From Sanghuangporus weigelae (taxonomy: Eukaryota > Basidiomycota > Agaricomycetes > Hymenochaetales > Hymenochaetaceae), in NCBI GenBank assembly GCA_033182465.1, contig CP137325.1, positions 744,001-808,000 on the forward strand: a stretch of 64,000 bases of DNA. The letters run 5' to 3'. This document shows, in pieces, positions 22,140 through 37,722 of this stretch. The first letter of the stretch is position 1. Every line of letters begins with the position of its first letter. Under the pieces are notes generated by a model. That model was not told where the DNA came from and searched no databases. It worked only from the letters and a program-made list of their open reading frames with translations. The position numbers and the translations under genes were made by a program.

Positions 22140-23143
22140 TATATCAGTTTTTTACCCGACTTCGTATCGTTGAGTTCTTCCGTATGTTTCCTACATGTCT
22201 CCGCTCGGTGGCCTCCTATACGTTCCCATTCGGACTACAGAATGAAAGATAGACAAATAGTACTAGTGTGCATCTGTCTTGCCTTGTGTCTCAATCCTAG
22301 CCTGTTCCTCTCGCTCGAGTGCTGTCCGACGTCACCTGTCCAATCCCGTCGTCCGTTCGAGAACCTTTCCCTTTCCTTTTCCTCTTTGCTTGGTCTCCGC
22401 TATCACCGCGTCGCTACAACTCCGCGCACTTCATATTCCTTCCTTTCCTTCCTTCATGACTCGTTCACGATTTCTAGACGATCACTAGAACACCAACGTA
22501 TGTACACCTACGTAGAACTAGAGCTGCTAATTAATATTCTCGTCGTCGTTTTAATCACCCGGGTTGCCTTCGAGAATATGTACTAGTACATAGTTTCGAG
22601 CCGGCTTCTAGTCCTGTCCAACTGCAGACTCCAACAGATTCATAAACAAGATTCGCAGAAGAAAGCTAGAAAAGAAAAGAAAAGCGTCCAGATCATCCTT
22701 TCTTCTCTTTCATACTTACTTAGTTGCGGAATTGGAGAGTCTATCGCTATTTTCTTCTTTCTCCGTGTCTTTCAGATCCAGCCCGCTCATGACGTTTCGA
22801 GTTCAAGCTTGACGCCGCTCGCCCTGTCTCCGTCCTTCGTTCTTTCGTTCTTCCTCTAGACCTGACAATGAAAACATTAATGTCGATATTAATATTATTG
22901 TCCGCCTACATAGCACCGCGCCAGAAGGACTTCCTACCTTATTTGACTTGTATCAAATTGCTGCTACTGTATATTCTTCTAGCCCCTAGATTTAGTACTA
23001 TATACTATATATTACTGATTCAAGAAATGCCGAATGAATCGTTAAAAAAAAAATTCGTACATCTTCTTTGTCTTCGGCTTCGGCTTTTCGATGGCTACGT
23101 AGCTAGCGATCGTGGATAAGACTCGCTCTTTCTAAGGTAGATT

Positions 23144-23165
23144 TACATACATACATACATACATA
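23144..23165. repeat. (ACAT)n microsatellite
   Basis: About five tandem ACAT units. Confidence 0.8.
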
Positions 23166-23373
23166 TCGTAGTTAGTATAGCGAACTGTATCCGAGTTTAT
23201 ACCTATTGCACAGTAAGTACCTTCTCTCCTCTACTCTGGTTTCATTTCGATATAAATTTCATTCACCATAACTACAGCCTGAGTATACTGAAACTTTCCG
23301 CTTCGCCTCTCATCTCCGAGTCAACCGTAAGCCAACTTATGAACAACCCCCGCTCTACACGCAACAAGCGTTA

Positions 23374-23394
23374 AATATATATATATATATATAT
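23374..23394. repeat. (TA)n microsatellite
   Basis: About ten uninterrupted TA dinucleotides. Confidence 0.85.
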
Positions 23395-24380
23395 CGAAGT
23401 TGCGATCTTTTTTAATATAATATCCATACCATACCACTTCTTCAGCATAGCACGCCAATCCCCGCCCGCCACCCCACCAGACCTGAAATGATATTAAATT
23501 ACATATTCCGGGTTTCAAAATGTCGCGGCACTAATATTAATATTGTTATCGATATTAAACGAGTGTAGCTACTCCTCTCGTCCACCTGAATACATTTGCG
23601 TCGCGTATTGTTTTCTAGCTGAAACGGCATCAGCGTGAAGAGTAGACCTTGAAAAGACAAGTTTCCGAAGAAACCAAACCGATATGAATACAGTCGACAA
23701 AGCAAGACTTCTCATAATAAAAAAATTGGAAGAAAAACAGAAAGCCATGAGAGTATGTATATCGCTGCATTTCAGGATTCTACTACGATCACACTAACTC
23801 TGCGTAGCCCGTGCTTCAAGTCTTTACTAAATAGCAAACCCACCAGAAATCCGTTGATCCAATACACAGAAAGAGCGATAGCATCAGTTCAGTATTCAGC
23901 AGCTTGCGACTATACCGCGACTCCTCACTTCAAACATAGGTCCCGCATTCACAACTCAAACAAATACAAACAAGGTCCACCCTTCATTCACTGGCGCCGA
24001 CACTTTTTGTTTCTATTCTATCATTACAAGTGGCCTTTATCAGCACCTGTATACACCACTGGGGTATAGCATACTGTCTCAGCAAAAGTTTCAAGGTCGA
24101 GAGAAAGGAAAGAAAGAGGAGTAGAAAAGAAATAGAAGAGTAGCTAGCTATTGTCCATCCAGCATCCATTAAGAAGTTTTTCTTTTTATCAAAAGTCCAT
24201 TCAACGCAAGTCCGTAGCGAAAAACGAACTGAGGCCGGGATTTGTTCGAAGGCAGTCCAGTAGACCAGCAGACCGGCAGATCGAACGAATTCGGAACTTC
24301 AAACGAAAGAAAGAATAGAAGGTATGTTGAAGAGTCCGACGAGGTATCCGCGATATCAAACCTAACGTCCCTTCCGGCGT

Positions 24381-26716
<2,336 letters not shown>

Positions 26717-27989
26717 CGCGAAGATTTCTACAAAGACATCATCAGTACTCAACTTCACCGCAAATAACCCGACGCACCTAGGTAAACAAAGGAAAAGAGG
26801 GAATGGGCGACGATGGAGATGATGGGTTTGTTCAATCGAGCGCGTATTTAAGATACGCGTTACGTGACACGTGACAGGGACAATATTCTTGATTTCTACC
26901 CTTTCCCAATTGCACCGCTTCTCGCCAACAATCTCGCCTTCTCTCCTGTGCAGTTTCGAGGGCCACCGCCTTCTAGTTTTGTCCCTTTCGCTCAAAACGA
27001 ACGTACGAATCTAGTCATCTTTGTTTAGCCTACCGAAACCTTCCAATCTGAAATCGATCGCTTGTGCTAGAAGTATTATACACTCGGAATCATTCTTAAG
27101 CAACGTGCAAAAGATACACATCATATCATCACCTTTCTCTCATTAGCGGTGAGGCGACCCCGTCCAGATCGTAAAAAAAGCGCGATGTACGGTGTTGATA
27201 CTCCTCCGACTCTTCCCTTCCCGCACCTAAGAACACGCTCAAGATGACGCCTGCCTTCTCAGTCCATTGCCTTGAAACCCGTGTAAACCCCCAACCAATG
27301 CCCAAATCATCCGTCTTCGTTCTGATGATATGCAATCACACGAATGAAGCTTCTCAGAGTTCTTCCGTTCGGTAAAGAAATTGAGGCGATGTTTCCTCTG
27401 ACAAAGAACACGGCGAGCGCAACGCCGAGTGGACGCCGATCACTGATTTGTGGAAGGCTGTGGTGTCCAGCTACTTTCCCCTGATCTGCTCGAAGAGCCA
27501 CAAGATACTTAATATTTATCGCACTGGATGCAATCGTGATCGAAATAAAGATGCACAGCACATTACCGCGTCATCCAATCCGTAGAAGAAGCACGTAGAA
27601 ATCTCATCATGAATCCATCATGAATTTGTTATGCTTTACTTCGGAAAACCAATTTACATGATGATGTTTGAGAGCTCATTCTGCTGCCGTTTTCTAAAGC
27701 TTCAGAGGCTTTCCTTAGTGCACTTCGCTACATGGTAACCCGGCAAGTCCAGACCAGTCCAGAACATGTTTAGTCCTGGTAGTTCAAACTTTCGCTGGCT
27801 CGAAGAAACCTCCATCCTTACGTAATTTCAAAATATATCTTAAAATCTCTACAAAATACATTTTATTTACTTTCCTCTGTGCATCATTCTGTCTGTAACA
27901 CTCGGCGGCCGTCTGCAGCAATCGGGAGTAGAGGGGAAGACCAGGTATGCAAACAAACCCATGACCCATGACCCAGCCAGCATACGCGT
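26717..27989. other. Intergenic region between GFA1 and AIP1
   Basis: About 1.27 kb. It holds the GFA1 promoter and leader (a pyrimidine-rich part near 26750-27000) and the AIP1 3' UTR. Short minus-strand frames at 27129-27561 show no motif. Confidence 0.4.
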
Positions 27990-30715
27990 CTAGCCGGGCA
28001 ACTTCACCTCCCACACGCGAACGCAGGCGTCCGCACCAGCGGTAGCGAGTTTGCCCTTATCCTTGGAAGCCTCGAGCCACGCCACGGCACTCACGCCTCC
28101 AGGCCCTGCGTGCCGAATCGGCACGTTCGACAGTGGTTTCTCGACTGACCAGACGAAAACGTGCGTGTCAAGCGACCCGGACGCGATGTGTGTACCCGTC
28201 GGCGCCCAGGCTAGTGAATTGATGCGGGAGGCGTGGTGCGTCCATCGGGACTCGACGGTCTAGCGTGGACACGTACATAGATATGGATACGTGAGCTTGT
28301 GTGAGCGGGATGTGATCAGTTGAGGAGATGCTCACCTTTTTGTCCACGACGTCGAATAAAGTGATTTTACCAGTAGCCTACAGTGTCTCGTCAGATGATG
28401 GCATGAAAGGGGTGATCGAATCTCGTACATCTCCAGAGACGAGTAACTTGCCGTTCGGTGAAAAAGCCAGCGTCAGCGCTGGTCCACGCGGAGTCTCAAG
28501 AGTGCCGTCTTCCTTAAGCTCAGTGCCGTTCCAGGAATACAGATGGATCTTGTTGTCCTATTTTTAATCAAGCGTATGAGATCTCATCGAAGCCTAAGTA
28601 CTAGAAGTCAACGTACCGCTCCTCCGACGGCGATGAGCTTCCCGATACTTGCGATACCATTTGGCTGATACTTGACTGAGAGCCGTGCGACGCGCTGATT
28701 AGATCGGAAAGCCTCTATGCCATCAGCCTCCGAGACGAATGCTGTTCCTTCGTCCGCCAATGTTATGGCTTTTGCTTGTGCCTGCAATTTCGTCGAAGCA
28801 TCGCTGCAGGAATACGGGTAAGTACGCAGTTGAAGGACGCATTACACTGGACCTACATCAAGCTCTTCGTATCCGCACTAATCTCCTTCAACGAATCATC
28901 GAACCCTACGCTCAGCGTGGTCTCACCAGCACTAGCAATGCCAGTGACAAGACTGGAATGACTGCTTCCAGACACAAGCTGGACATCACCTCCGGCAACA
29001 TCGTACGAAAGCAGACGTCCGTCGGCTGTGCCAGCAATGAACGTCCCAGAGGCCGTAATCGTCCCCGCAGTAATAGACTTTTGCGGACCCTTCAAGTCAA
29101 ATCATCATCGCACGATGTCAGCCTAAATCGGAAGGAAAGAAATAAGAAGCATTTACGGACAATGAGCTGGCGAGCAGGTCCGTCACCTTTGCGTTGATCG
29201 AAGACGTTGACAATGCCCGACATGGACAGGGATACTATATCGCCTTCTGGTCCCCATGCATTCCCGACTTGTTGGTTCGTCACGCCGGTGCCGACAGTCC
29301 ACGTCTGGATAGTCTGTTTTCGCTCGACGTCCCCTACACCAAGTCATGCTGGTCAACTAACATTGATACGAACGACACGCTAGCGCCGACTCGCATAACT
29401 TGACTGTTCCGTCCATCGAGGATGTTACCAAAGTCTTGTCATCTGGGCTCCAATTCGCGGCCATCTGCCGGACTTCTAGCTCGTAAAGGCAGTAGACGCT
29501 AGATGTTCACTTACTATACTGCCTTTGTGAACTTCACCAGAGAACTCTCCAATGGTCTGACCCGTCTTTCCTTCGTACAAAAATACTTTTGCGTCAGAAC
29601 CGACACTAGCAAAATGATTTCCGTTGGCAGAGAATTTAACGTCTTGCACAAACTTCGAATGCGTTTTTATGGTCTAGCAAAGGCAGTCAGCGTTAGCTTC
29701 AGGATTTCCAAAGGATAAATCCTACTTTATCATACTTGAACGGAACACCTTGAATCATATCTTTGAAAAGGCTGTATATAACACTGATATCATGTAGTCC
29801 TTACCTGTATGAAAGACGATAGTGCAATCATCAGAGGCAGTAGCTGCCCGAAAAGGACGTTGATGTCGAATCGAGACAGCATTGATCACCTAGGCAGAAA
29901 TCAGAGACTCGAATAAAAAGTATCTAAAAGCAATATCACCTTCGTATGTCCAGCAATCTCTCCAGTAGACGTTCCGGAGTCAAACATGAAAGCCTTCCCA
30001 AAGCTACCTTTTGTATGAGATGAGCTGCCAAGCGGCCAGATAGACGGACACGTACGTTTCCCTACCATCCCCAACAGCAATAATTCGTTTACTCTCTCCG
30101 TCCCAAGCGAGATCGTTTCTATCCAAACACGAAGATGAGAAAGTTAAGTGACAAGTTACACGGAGAAAAGAAAGGAGCATACATACATCTTCCCACTGAT
30201 AGCCGGGTATTCTCCCTTCAAAATATTCTCCTCGCCAATGGTATCCCAAACCCTAACTTTCTTACACAAATTAAATCCGCATACGCAAGTCGGTCAGGAA
30301 GAGTGAAGTAGTACCAATGCTGCGGAATCCTCGTACCTGTTCCAGCTACATCTGCGGATGCGCAGTAATACCCCGTAGGCGAGAACCTCGCAACAGTAAC
30401 ATTACGAGAGTGGCCTGAATATGCTTTCGCAGACGCCGAGCTCTTTCAAAATGAGAGTAAGGTTCTCCTCTCTCTTGTAGCTTCAAATACCGTTCATACC
30501 TTCAGATCACGTATCTAAGTAGACCTCAACGTCAGCAAAGACGTTCTTATTGCAGTCCATATATATGCACAAGGTAGTGCACTTACGATCACGGTCCTCC
30601 CATTCGCATATATCAACTTGTTATCCTTGCTGATATGAAGCTTCGTCGATACACCTCTTTCGGTGTTCGGATTGCAAGGAAACAAGGTCGTTTGAGTAAA
30701 TAGAGGAGGAGCCAT
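27990..30715 (-). CDS. AIP1: Actin-interacting protein 1 (WD-repeat, AIP1/WDR1)
   Basis: AIP1 works with cofilin to disassemble actin filaments, at cortical patches in fungi. The start at 30715 gives MAPPLFTQTTLFPCNPNTER-GVSTKL and then NKLIYANGRTV, the typical N-terminus. Many short exons encode WD repeats of two beta-propellers. Recognisable pieces are LAWDGESKRIIAVGDGRE, KSITAGTITASGTFIAGTAD with GRLLSYDVAGGDVQLV, ATAGADACVRVWEVKLPG at the C-terminus, and a segment encoding the conserved NSLAWAPTGTHIASGSLD-like blade near 28140-28230. The stop is at 27990. At least ten introns of about 50-70 bases are implied. It is read in the same direction as GFA1 and SEC2. Confidence 0.92.
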
Positions 30716-31281
30716 TGGGCTTCACGGAATAAGATGAAATTTGATACAAGGCGATGTTTACTCCTTGAATGGTGAGAGAACTTTGGGTGCTATGTGTCTG
30801 GCCAGAGAGATGGTGGTTGATAGGGGGTCAAAGAGATCAGTGAAGATATGAAAAACAGGCAAGTTGCCGTGAAGGTTGGTTGTGAATCAGAAAAGGGCTG
30901 CGATCAGCGTGCGGGATCGCGATCAATGAAAGTCGCGTGCAACGCGTCTATCACATGACGCCGAACTTTCTCCCAGTAACACTACTTAACAAGTCTTGCA
31001 TTCTAATGGCAATCAATCAAGTCAACAGAAGCACACATCCATCCGCGATACGAGTCCGGAAGCTCGAGGTAAAATAAAGAAATGCAAAAGGAAATCGGAT
31101 TGAATCGCAAAAGGTATATCGTCAACTTGACAAGGTCAGATCACTACAGAATAGGCTGGGGATGTGTCAAGGAAGTGAGAAAGAAATGGAAAGGGAGAAT
31201 GGCTCCGGGATGCAGTAAAGTAGAGGTAAAATAAAATAATGTAGAAAAAGAAAGGTAAGCACAAGGTTGGACGAGGACAGT
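30716..31281. other. Intergenic region between AIP1 and SEC2
   Basis: About 570 bp holding the AIP1 promoter and the SEC2 3' UTR. Nothing else is supported. Confidence 0.4.
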
Positions 31282-34200
31282 TCAACCACGTATAGCACCA
31301 ATACGAGCCCAGAACATATCCTCCCGCAGTCTGACAATCTCCTTCCAGGTCCGCTCCTCCCACGTCGCGTCTCCAACATAATTCTTAGGATCGTCGTTCT
31401 CCGAGCGATCAACACCGTTCTGCTTGCCGCTCTTCAGACGATCCTGTGTAGAGTCCATACGTTCATCGTCTTTGTCGCCAAAGTCAGTGAAGGACTTGTT
31501 GTTAGCGATATGCCCCGGTCGTCGTGGTGGAAGGCGAGGACCATCTACACTTCTCCGTGGCGGAGGCAGAGGGACATACTTCTCTTCTTTCTTCGGTGTC
31601 GCTTCCGCTCCCTTCTTCATAGTGGCGGTGTCCTCTTCGTTCCGTCGTGGGAGGGGAGGGATGGATCTTCTTTCAGTCCTCGGTGGAATCTCCGTTTCTT
31701 TCTCAGGAAGTTCTCCAGAATGAGGTGGCACCTCCTTCTCATCGTTGGAACCAGACGAAGGCGGAGTCGGCGGAGTCACTTGCTGAGTGCCCGGTGGAGG
31801 TGGAACAGTTCTACGTGCTGCAGCACGACGCGGCACAGGCGGAGGAGGTGACACCGCCCCCAAGACGGCTGCGGGTCGAGGTGATGCAGCGCGGGAAGGC
31901 GGCCGACTCAGCTTCTCTGGATCAATATTCAGTGGCGCGACGCTCGCAGATTCGCGTCGCGCATGAATCCCACGTGGTGATGCTGGTGTGCCAGGCCGGG
32001 AATCTGGAAGCGGGATCGATCGAGGAGAGTGAGGCGGCGGCGGAGAACTGATGCGCTGAGAACGGAACCCAGGCGATCGCGGAGGAGACATCGAATTACG
32101 CGCACTCGAGCGCGCAGAGCGAGGTGAGTGTGGTGTGGATGGGCGGACGGGGGTATCTGTCCCTAATGCGGGAGGCGAGACAGATGGAGGGAGGGACCCA
32201 ATCTCTTCAGTAGGTGTCGAGAACTCCTCACCAAGAGCGGAAGAAGCCTGGCTATTTGCAATCGTTATGTGTTGAGCGGTCAGAGTTGGTCTCAGTGTCG
32301 GACCTGTCGCCCTCGAGCGAGTAACAGGCGTTCCCTCGTTGACCGACTTCGCCGCCTCCGTTGGGGAGGAACCGATGCTTGAGCTCTTGTTGTCCTCGCC
32401 GCGTTTCTCTTCGTCTTCTTTCGGCTTCTTGTCAATTGTGATATCCAGTTCTGATTCTCTTCGATCGTGACCACGCCGAGGCAACGGAGGTGGGACCGTC
32501 ACCTTCAACGGCTCTGGCGTCGGTGTCGACCCTCTCGCCTGTCCTAAAACACTCCTTGGCGAAGATGTGAAGGGATCCTCATTTTCCTTGCTCCCGTTCG
32601 TAATCGGCGAAGCAGGTTGGCTCTGAGTGGGAGTAGCACTACGCAAAGCTCCACTTGCCTTCTCCCACAAAGCTCCCACACTAGTAATCTTCGAGCGGCG
32701 TCGAGGAGGCAGAGGAGGTGCAGGCTCCCTCTGCGCACCGTTTGTATCAGCTAAAGTAGGCGTACTACCGTTGCTGATCAAAGAGTAAGAGCTTGCAGAA
32801 GAAATCGATGGTGCAGCGCGTGGAGCTGGTTCCTCTTCCCATACGCGATCGACGATACCAGCACGAATGAATGCCCACAAGGAGCAAGTCGTCCGGAGAC
32901 GAGCTAAGCACCAGCCAGAGGCACAGAGAGGATAGCTCGTGGGTTTTTGGGACTGGGTGTGTTGATTCGGCGCATAGCTTGAAGGAGGATGGGGACCTTG
33001 CATCGGTGCCTGTGCAAGCCGGAAAACATAAATGGTCGTCAAGTTGATGTTTGAGTTAGTTGGTGTTGCAGGCGCGGATACTTCGCGCGGCGGAGTTGGC
33101 GGTGGGGAAGGTGCAGCACTCGAAAGGGGATTTTTGAAAATCGACGAAGACCATGCTCCAGAAGAGGTATGACGACCTAGAGAAAGTGACGAGAGAGGAT
33201 GCGAGGGTGGAGGTGCTGTCGTAGCATTTGACTTGGGAGGATAGATGTGTGAACCACATAGGGCACAGGCAATGCCAGGCTGCGATCCAATCATAGATTG
33301 AAGGCCAGACATTGACTCGCTCATCAAAGTTGTGACAGACATAGGCTCAATGGTGAGCTGGCCGCAATGGATTGCAGACACCACAGAGCGACGCGAAAGC
33401 CAATTGAGTGAGGGTGCCAGGTCTAACCGCACTGTTGGATCCCTAGAACTTTAATTCAGTAACCAGGTCCATTGTAAGAATATAATAAACTCACGAATCT
33501 TCCACTTGCAATCGTGCAAGGAAAGGCAGTGGCAACAAGGTAGAGATATGAGGAGGAATAATCGTAGAGTGTCGCATAGATCGAAGATGGACAACGAATT
33601 GCAGGAACTCCTGGTATGGTGCATGCGATGAAAGTAGCTTGACAGAGATCGTTCCGACCATCGGCGGATGTTCGACGAATTTCCCCTTTTCCATGAGTAT
33701 GCGCAACCTCGAAATTTCGTCGTCTGTACGATTTTTCCCATCGCGAAGCGCTTGCATTTGTTGTTGCATGACGCCAACTGCATCTTCCGCACCTTTGAGA
33801 GCCATTTCAGCCTCAACTACCTTGCGTTCGCTCATAGCGCGCCCCAGACGCGCTTCCACGACCATCGTATTCGCCTGAGCAAATAAACTCGCGCTCAGGT
33901 CATCTAGGTCTTTTTCGATATTTTGACGAGCAGATTCTGCTTGACCTCGAGCAGCTGCCTCTTCGGTCGCACGTTCCATGAGACGCGTGAGCTCAGCAGT
34001 AACGTGTGCCTTCTCGACATAAAGTCCTGTGTTCAGCGCAGCCAAGTGCTGAGCACGTTCTATCTCGAGATTCGAGATCTTGAGAGATGAAGTTCGCACA
34101 TTTTGAGAAGCGATGTGTAGTTCGTCTTCCAGGTCGGAGACGCGGTCGTAGGACTTGACAAGTTTGCTGTTCAGCTGAGAGACCTGCGTGATAAGGTCCG

Positions 34201-34516
34201 TAATCTGTGCACGCAGACTCGAGATGACCTGTGCCTGCGCATCATCCTTGTCAGCATCGCGCTCTCGAGGCTCCGAGGTGCATCCCTCGTGCAAAGTCGG
34301 GGAGGTACTTCTTGCCGTAGCACTCGACGCCGTCACCGGGGTTGGCATCGGCGGGATAACTTCGTCAGCGTTCTCATGTACACCATTGGCATCGCCGGAC
34401 ATGTCGCGAAGTGGCGGAGGGCGACGACGACGGCGTAGTTTATTGCGCTGGGACTTTGACTTTGTGCTGGCAAGAGTGACAGAGCTGAGATTCCAGTTGG
34501 AGAAGAGCGCAGGCAT
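31282..34516 (-). CDS. SEC2: Sec2-like Rab guanine nucleotide exchange factor
   Basis: Two large exons (34516 to about 33492, then about 33435 to 31282) give a protein of about 1,050 residues. After a basic and disordered N-terminus, residues of about 95-260 form the long Sec2/Rabin8 coiled coil. It includes SSLRAQITDLITQVSQLNSK, YDRVSDLEDELHIASQNVRT, and KDLDDLSASLFAQANTMVVE-ARLGRAMSERK. That last block is the Rab-activating site motif of the family. Sec2 activates the Rab GTPase Sec4 on secretory vesicles for polarised exocytosis, important at hyphal tips. The second exon has a conserved region with a CALCG pair, then YPLCASGWCLARLRTTCSLW and FIRAGIVDRVWEEE. A long proline- and serine-rich disordered tail follows and ends with a short conserved block (ATWEERTWKEIVRLREDMFW). 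The antisense frames over this gene are shadows. Confidence 0.9.
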
Positions 34517-35989
34517 CGTGCCGGCTTCGTGCTACTGATGACGTAATTAACCTGCGCTTGGCCTTCGAACAATTATTTTTGATTGATGTTGTCTTTCGTC
34601 CAAGTCGTTGGCGAGAGACGATGGCGACGACGGCGACGAGAGAGCAAGGCAGGGAGACAGGACAACAGCGCCCTTTGCAGCCCTTTTGCCCTACCCGCAG
34701 GCATATGGCCTTTTTAATGTGCTGCTGTGCACGATGGAGCCTCAAGGCTCGCGGCACAAACGTCAGGTCTACAAAGAAACTGGCTAACAATGGCCGCTGC
34801 CTCATGGCTTTGGTTCAAGTCGGCTCATTCGAATCATATCTTGTATACTGAACTCCATTGAGCTCGTCTAGTGCACACTAGTTGTACCTGAGAAGCCTTG
34901 GCCATCACGTTCCAGGACATCCTTTCCGTCGCGTTTCGGGCCTGCCCGCCTTTGATTACCTTTCTTGTCGATATCTTGTGCTCGACAATATTCTTCCCTT
35001 TGTTCTCTTCTTGATGATGTTTATTCTTTGCTCAGAAGATGATGCGTACTGACTCCAGCTCCTCATCACGTTTGGGGTCACTCCCGTGCTCTACTTTTTA
35101 CTATCCAGAGCCTCGTGTATATGATGCACACAATATCTTCTCTCCTAGTCGGCCTAACTCCACCTTCTTGGTCGGATGCTTTTATACTATACTTCGTCCT
35201 TCAGTATTCAAGTGTAATGGATCTTCGGGTTTCGGAATGACATCTGTTGCACGCAAGACTTCGATGAAGATATCCTAGCCAGAATGACGATATGAGGTCC
35301 GACTGCAATACAAACAAGTTATCTTCACTGCCGGCGAGTCCTCCCCGTCATGGTCTCTCGGTCTTCCACTTTCTTATGCTGATTAGAATTTATTGATAAC
35401 ACAACTTCTTAGATGGTTCCTTCGAAGATTGTTCTAGGGAACGGGCAAGCCTCCGTCTGTGAAGCGTACCTGTCTATTAATATTATAGAATCGTCCGTGA
35501 TTTCTCACATTGACTGATTTTCCCGCTTTCGTTCACAGTAAAATTATGGTTCACAAATTTATTAATTCCGTGTTATTTTGAGTCATTTCAAGTAAATCGT
35601 GTCCATTGTGGTCCTTTGCGGGGAACATGTCAAACTAATGAGTCACCGACACAAGAAGTAACGGACGGAATGTATACCGTTATGTATATATCTTCTGGAT
35701 GGTCAACAATAAGCCGACAAACCTTTTGTTCCGTGATGTGTCGATCCCGACCTTTTCATTTCCGATTGTCTTGTTCTGCAATCTGTAGATCCTGTATCCT
35801 TTCGACCGCTGCACTTTGAAACATATCAATGTTAATTGGGAAAGACGAGCGTTGCTCTTAGTCAAATTCCTTTGCCGTGCAAAAATCGTCTCAAGTAAAA
35901 CATTTAATATGCCTCTGGGTATTTTTTGCAAATTAGGTTACAATGATACACTAGCAATTGGTTTCTTCATCTCTTCACCATTTCCGAAA
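34517..35989. other. Intergenic region, nothing supported
   Basis: About 1.47 kb between the SEC2 start and the 3' end of the His/Gly-rich gene. It holds the SEC2 promoter. The part from about 35400 is AT-rich. Short frames on both strands lack motifs, and no repeat was recognised. Confidence 0.4.
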
Positions 35990-37722
35990 CTATAGATTAC
36001 GCCCGTGCGTTCCGGCAGTCGGATCCACACCAGCATTCGCACTCGCCGGTCCACCAGAGGCGTACACGCCGTCAGCTTTCTCTCTCCTAGCTTGGGCCTG
36101 TCCCTCCAATCTCGTCGCCTCGTTGTGGTCCTCTTTAGCAACCCCCTTCGCCTCGCGCTCGAGACCCTTAGCTCTCATCGCATCGTCGTGGAGGAGCATC
36201 CCGCCGGCTTGTTGGAGCTTGCCGAGGATGACGTTCACTTGACCCTGGGCGATGCTGGGACCGGCTATGCCTCCGCCCGCGCCTGCGGTGGTACCGCGAC
36301 CGGTTCCTGGAGCGGTCGTGGTCTGACCAGTTGCGCCGGTGTGAGCACCTGGTGCGCCGGTAGTGGCTGTAGCGCCGTGTTGTTGGTCGTATGCACTCGT
36401 TCCGTGCCCGATACCATGTCCTGTGCCGGGGTGCGTCGCGCCAGCGAGTCCGCCAGCAGTCGCAGCAGTACCAGCGCCGACACCAGTCCGGTGCTGTTGC
36501 GTCTGACCAGCAGTCTGGCCGACATTCGGAGCGGCGCCGGTGCTATCGAAACCGGCACCTTGATTTGCATTCGGACCCGTTCCAAAACCATGCTGGTTCT
36601 GGTGCCGCTGCTGAGCGCCATGAGCTCCGGTGTGATGTCCACCGTGCGCGAGTTTTCCACCTTCGTAAGCTGCACCAGCCTCTGCAGCACGTACAGGCGC
36701 GTTTCCTCCTGAATGGTGTTGATCCCCAGCGCCGCCTGCGATTCCTTGACCCTGCTGCGTCCCAAATTGTCCACCTTGGTCCGCACCCGTTCCAAACTCA
36801 TCCCGGTTCTGGTTGTGGTGTTGCTGGCCGAGATGAGCTCCGTCATGGTGTCCGCCATGCACAAGTTTTCCGCCTTCGTACGCCGCACCAGCTTCCGCAG
36901 CGCGTACAGGAGCGTTTCCTCCGTGGTGCTGTCCTTCGGGGTGTTGTCCCGTAGTGCCGCCTGTGACGCCTTGACCCTGCTGCGTCCCAAACTGTCCGCC
37001 TTGATCCGGACCCGCTCCAAATTCATTCTGATTCTGATTGTGTTGTTGCTGGCCGAGATGAGCTCCGTCATGATGTCCGCCATGCGCAAGCTTTTCGCCT
37101 TCGTATACAGCGCCGGCCTCGGCAGCATGAGCTTTTGCACCAGGCCCGCGATGACCTCGTCGGTCTAACGTATGTGGCTGGTTCTGGTCCAGGTTTTGAT
37201 CGTAACCGGAATTGTCTGCGCCAGCACCGTGTCCAGTACCTACTTCAGCCGAGCGCATAGCTCCTCCAGACTGATCATTTCCTGAAACTCCCTGGTTTGG
37301 CTGCTGGTTTCGATACTGATCTTGGTGGTTTGCGGACTCGTCATATTGGTTCTGTCCAGCGCCAGAAGGAGCGGAGACATTCTGATTCTGCCCCAGTCCT
37401 TGACTGGACTGGTCGTTCTGACCAGCGCGACTGGGATGCACCGGAGGCGGTGGCGGGCCCTGCCGTTGTTGAGTTGGTTGTTGGCTCGCGTTATACCCAT
37501 TGTTGTTTGGATTTCCGTCGAATCGATTCTGATTCCCATTATATGCGGGACTGGAGCCGAATTCTCCTGGCCCACCGACTTGACCATTCGTAGGCCGCAT
37601 TTCCGTATTTCGATTCGGTTGGGTCTGTTTGCGAACAGCGTAAAATGAAGTCAGCGCCGCCTCCTATGATGGGCAGAATCAAGTAAACTCACGTTATATT
37701 GTTGATCTGCCTGAGTGGTCAT
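35990..37722 (-). CDS. His/Gly/Gln-rich repeat protein, possibly stress-related
   Basis: A first exon (start at 37722, MTTQADQQYN) is joined to a long second exon of about 540 residues. The N-terminal third is Asn/Gln-rich. The middle has three tandem blocks of about 75-80 residues, each carrying a variant of AAEAGAAYEGGKLAHGGHHD-GAHLGQQ. A Gly/Thr/Ala-rich stretch follows. The C-terminus is charged and helical (VNVILGKLQQAGGMLLHDDA, MRAKGLEREAKGVAKEDHNE, ATRLEGQAQARREKADGVYA), resembling desiccation- or stress-protective hydrophilic proteins. The downstream neighbour (38457-39247) has a similar charged end, so the two may be distant paralogs. Histidine clusters could bind metal. I do not recognise an established family. 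The antisense frames are shadows of the repeats. Confidence 0.72.
36590..37140. repeat. Three in-frame tandem repeats in the His/Gly-rich gene
   Basis: Three copies, about 37140-37050, 36905-36815 and 36690-36600, encode the AEAGAxYEGxKLxHGGHH motif. They are spaced about 225-240 bp apart and similar at DNA level, which suggests recent unit duplication. Confidence 0.7.

Larger units (their letters stand above)
22140..24380. other. Gene-poor stretch, right part, with microsatellites
   Basis: About 2.2 kb with no supported gene. It holds an (ACAT)n repeat near 23144-23165 and a (TA)n repeat at 23374-23394, and the 3' UTR of GFA1 at its right end. Pyrimidine-rich runs around 22300-22900 resemble fungal leader or promoter DNA, so an unannotated long 5' leader or noncoding RNA is possible. 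Confidence 0.4.

Noticed and set aside
22170-23119. Hydrophobic or cysteine-containing frames suggesting a small secreted protein
   Set aside because: The sequence is pyrimidine-rich leader-like DNA, and no splice-consistent extension or signal peptide with a mature domain was found.
31267-32051. Plus-strand frames of 194 and 134 codons inside the SEC2 gene
   Set aside because: Antisense to the proline-rich tail of SEC2, with no motif.
36005-37648. Several long frames on both strands over the His/Gly-rich gene
   Set aside because: Repeated GC-rich units open all frames; only one frame joins a good first exon and continues in the conserved C-terminus.
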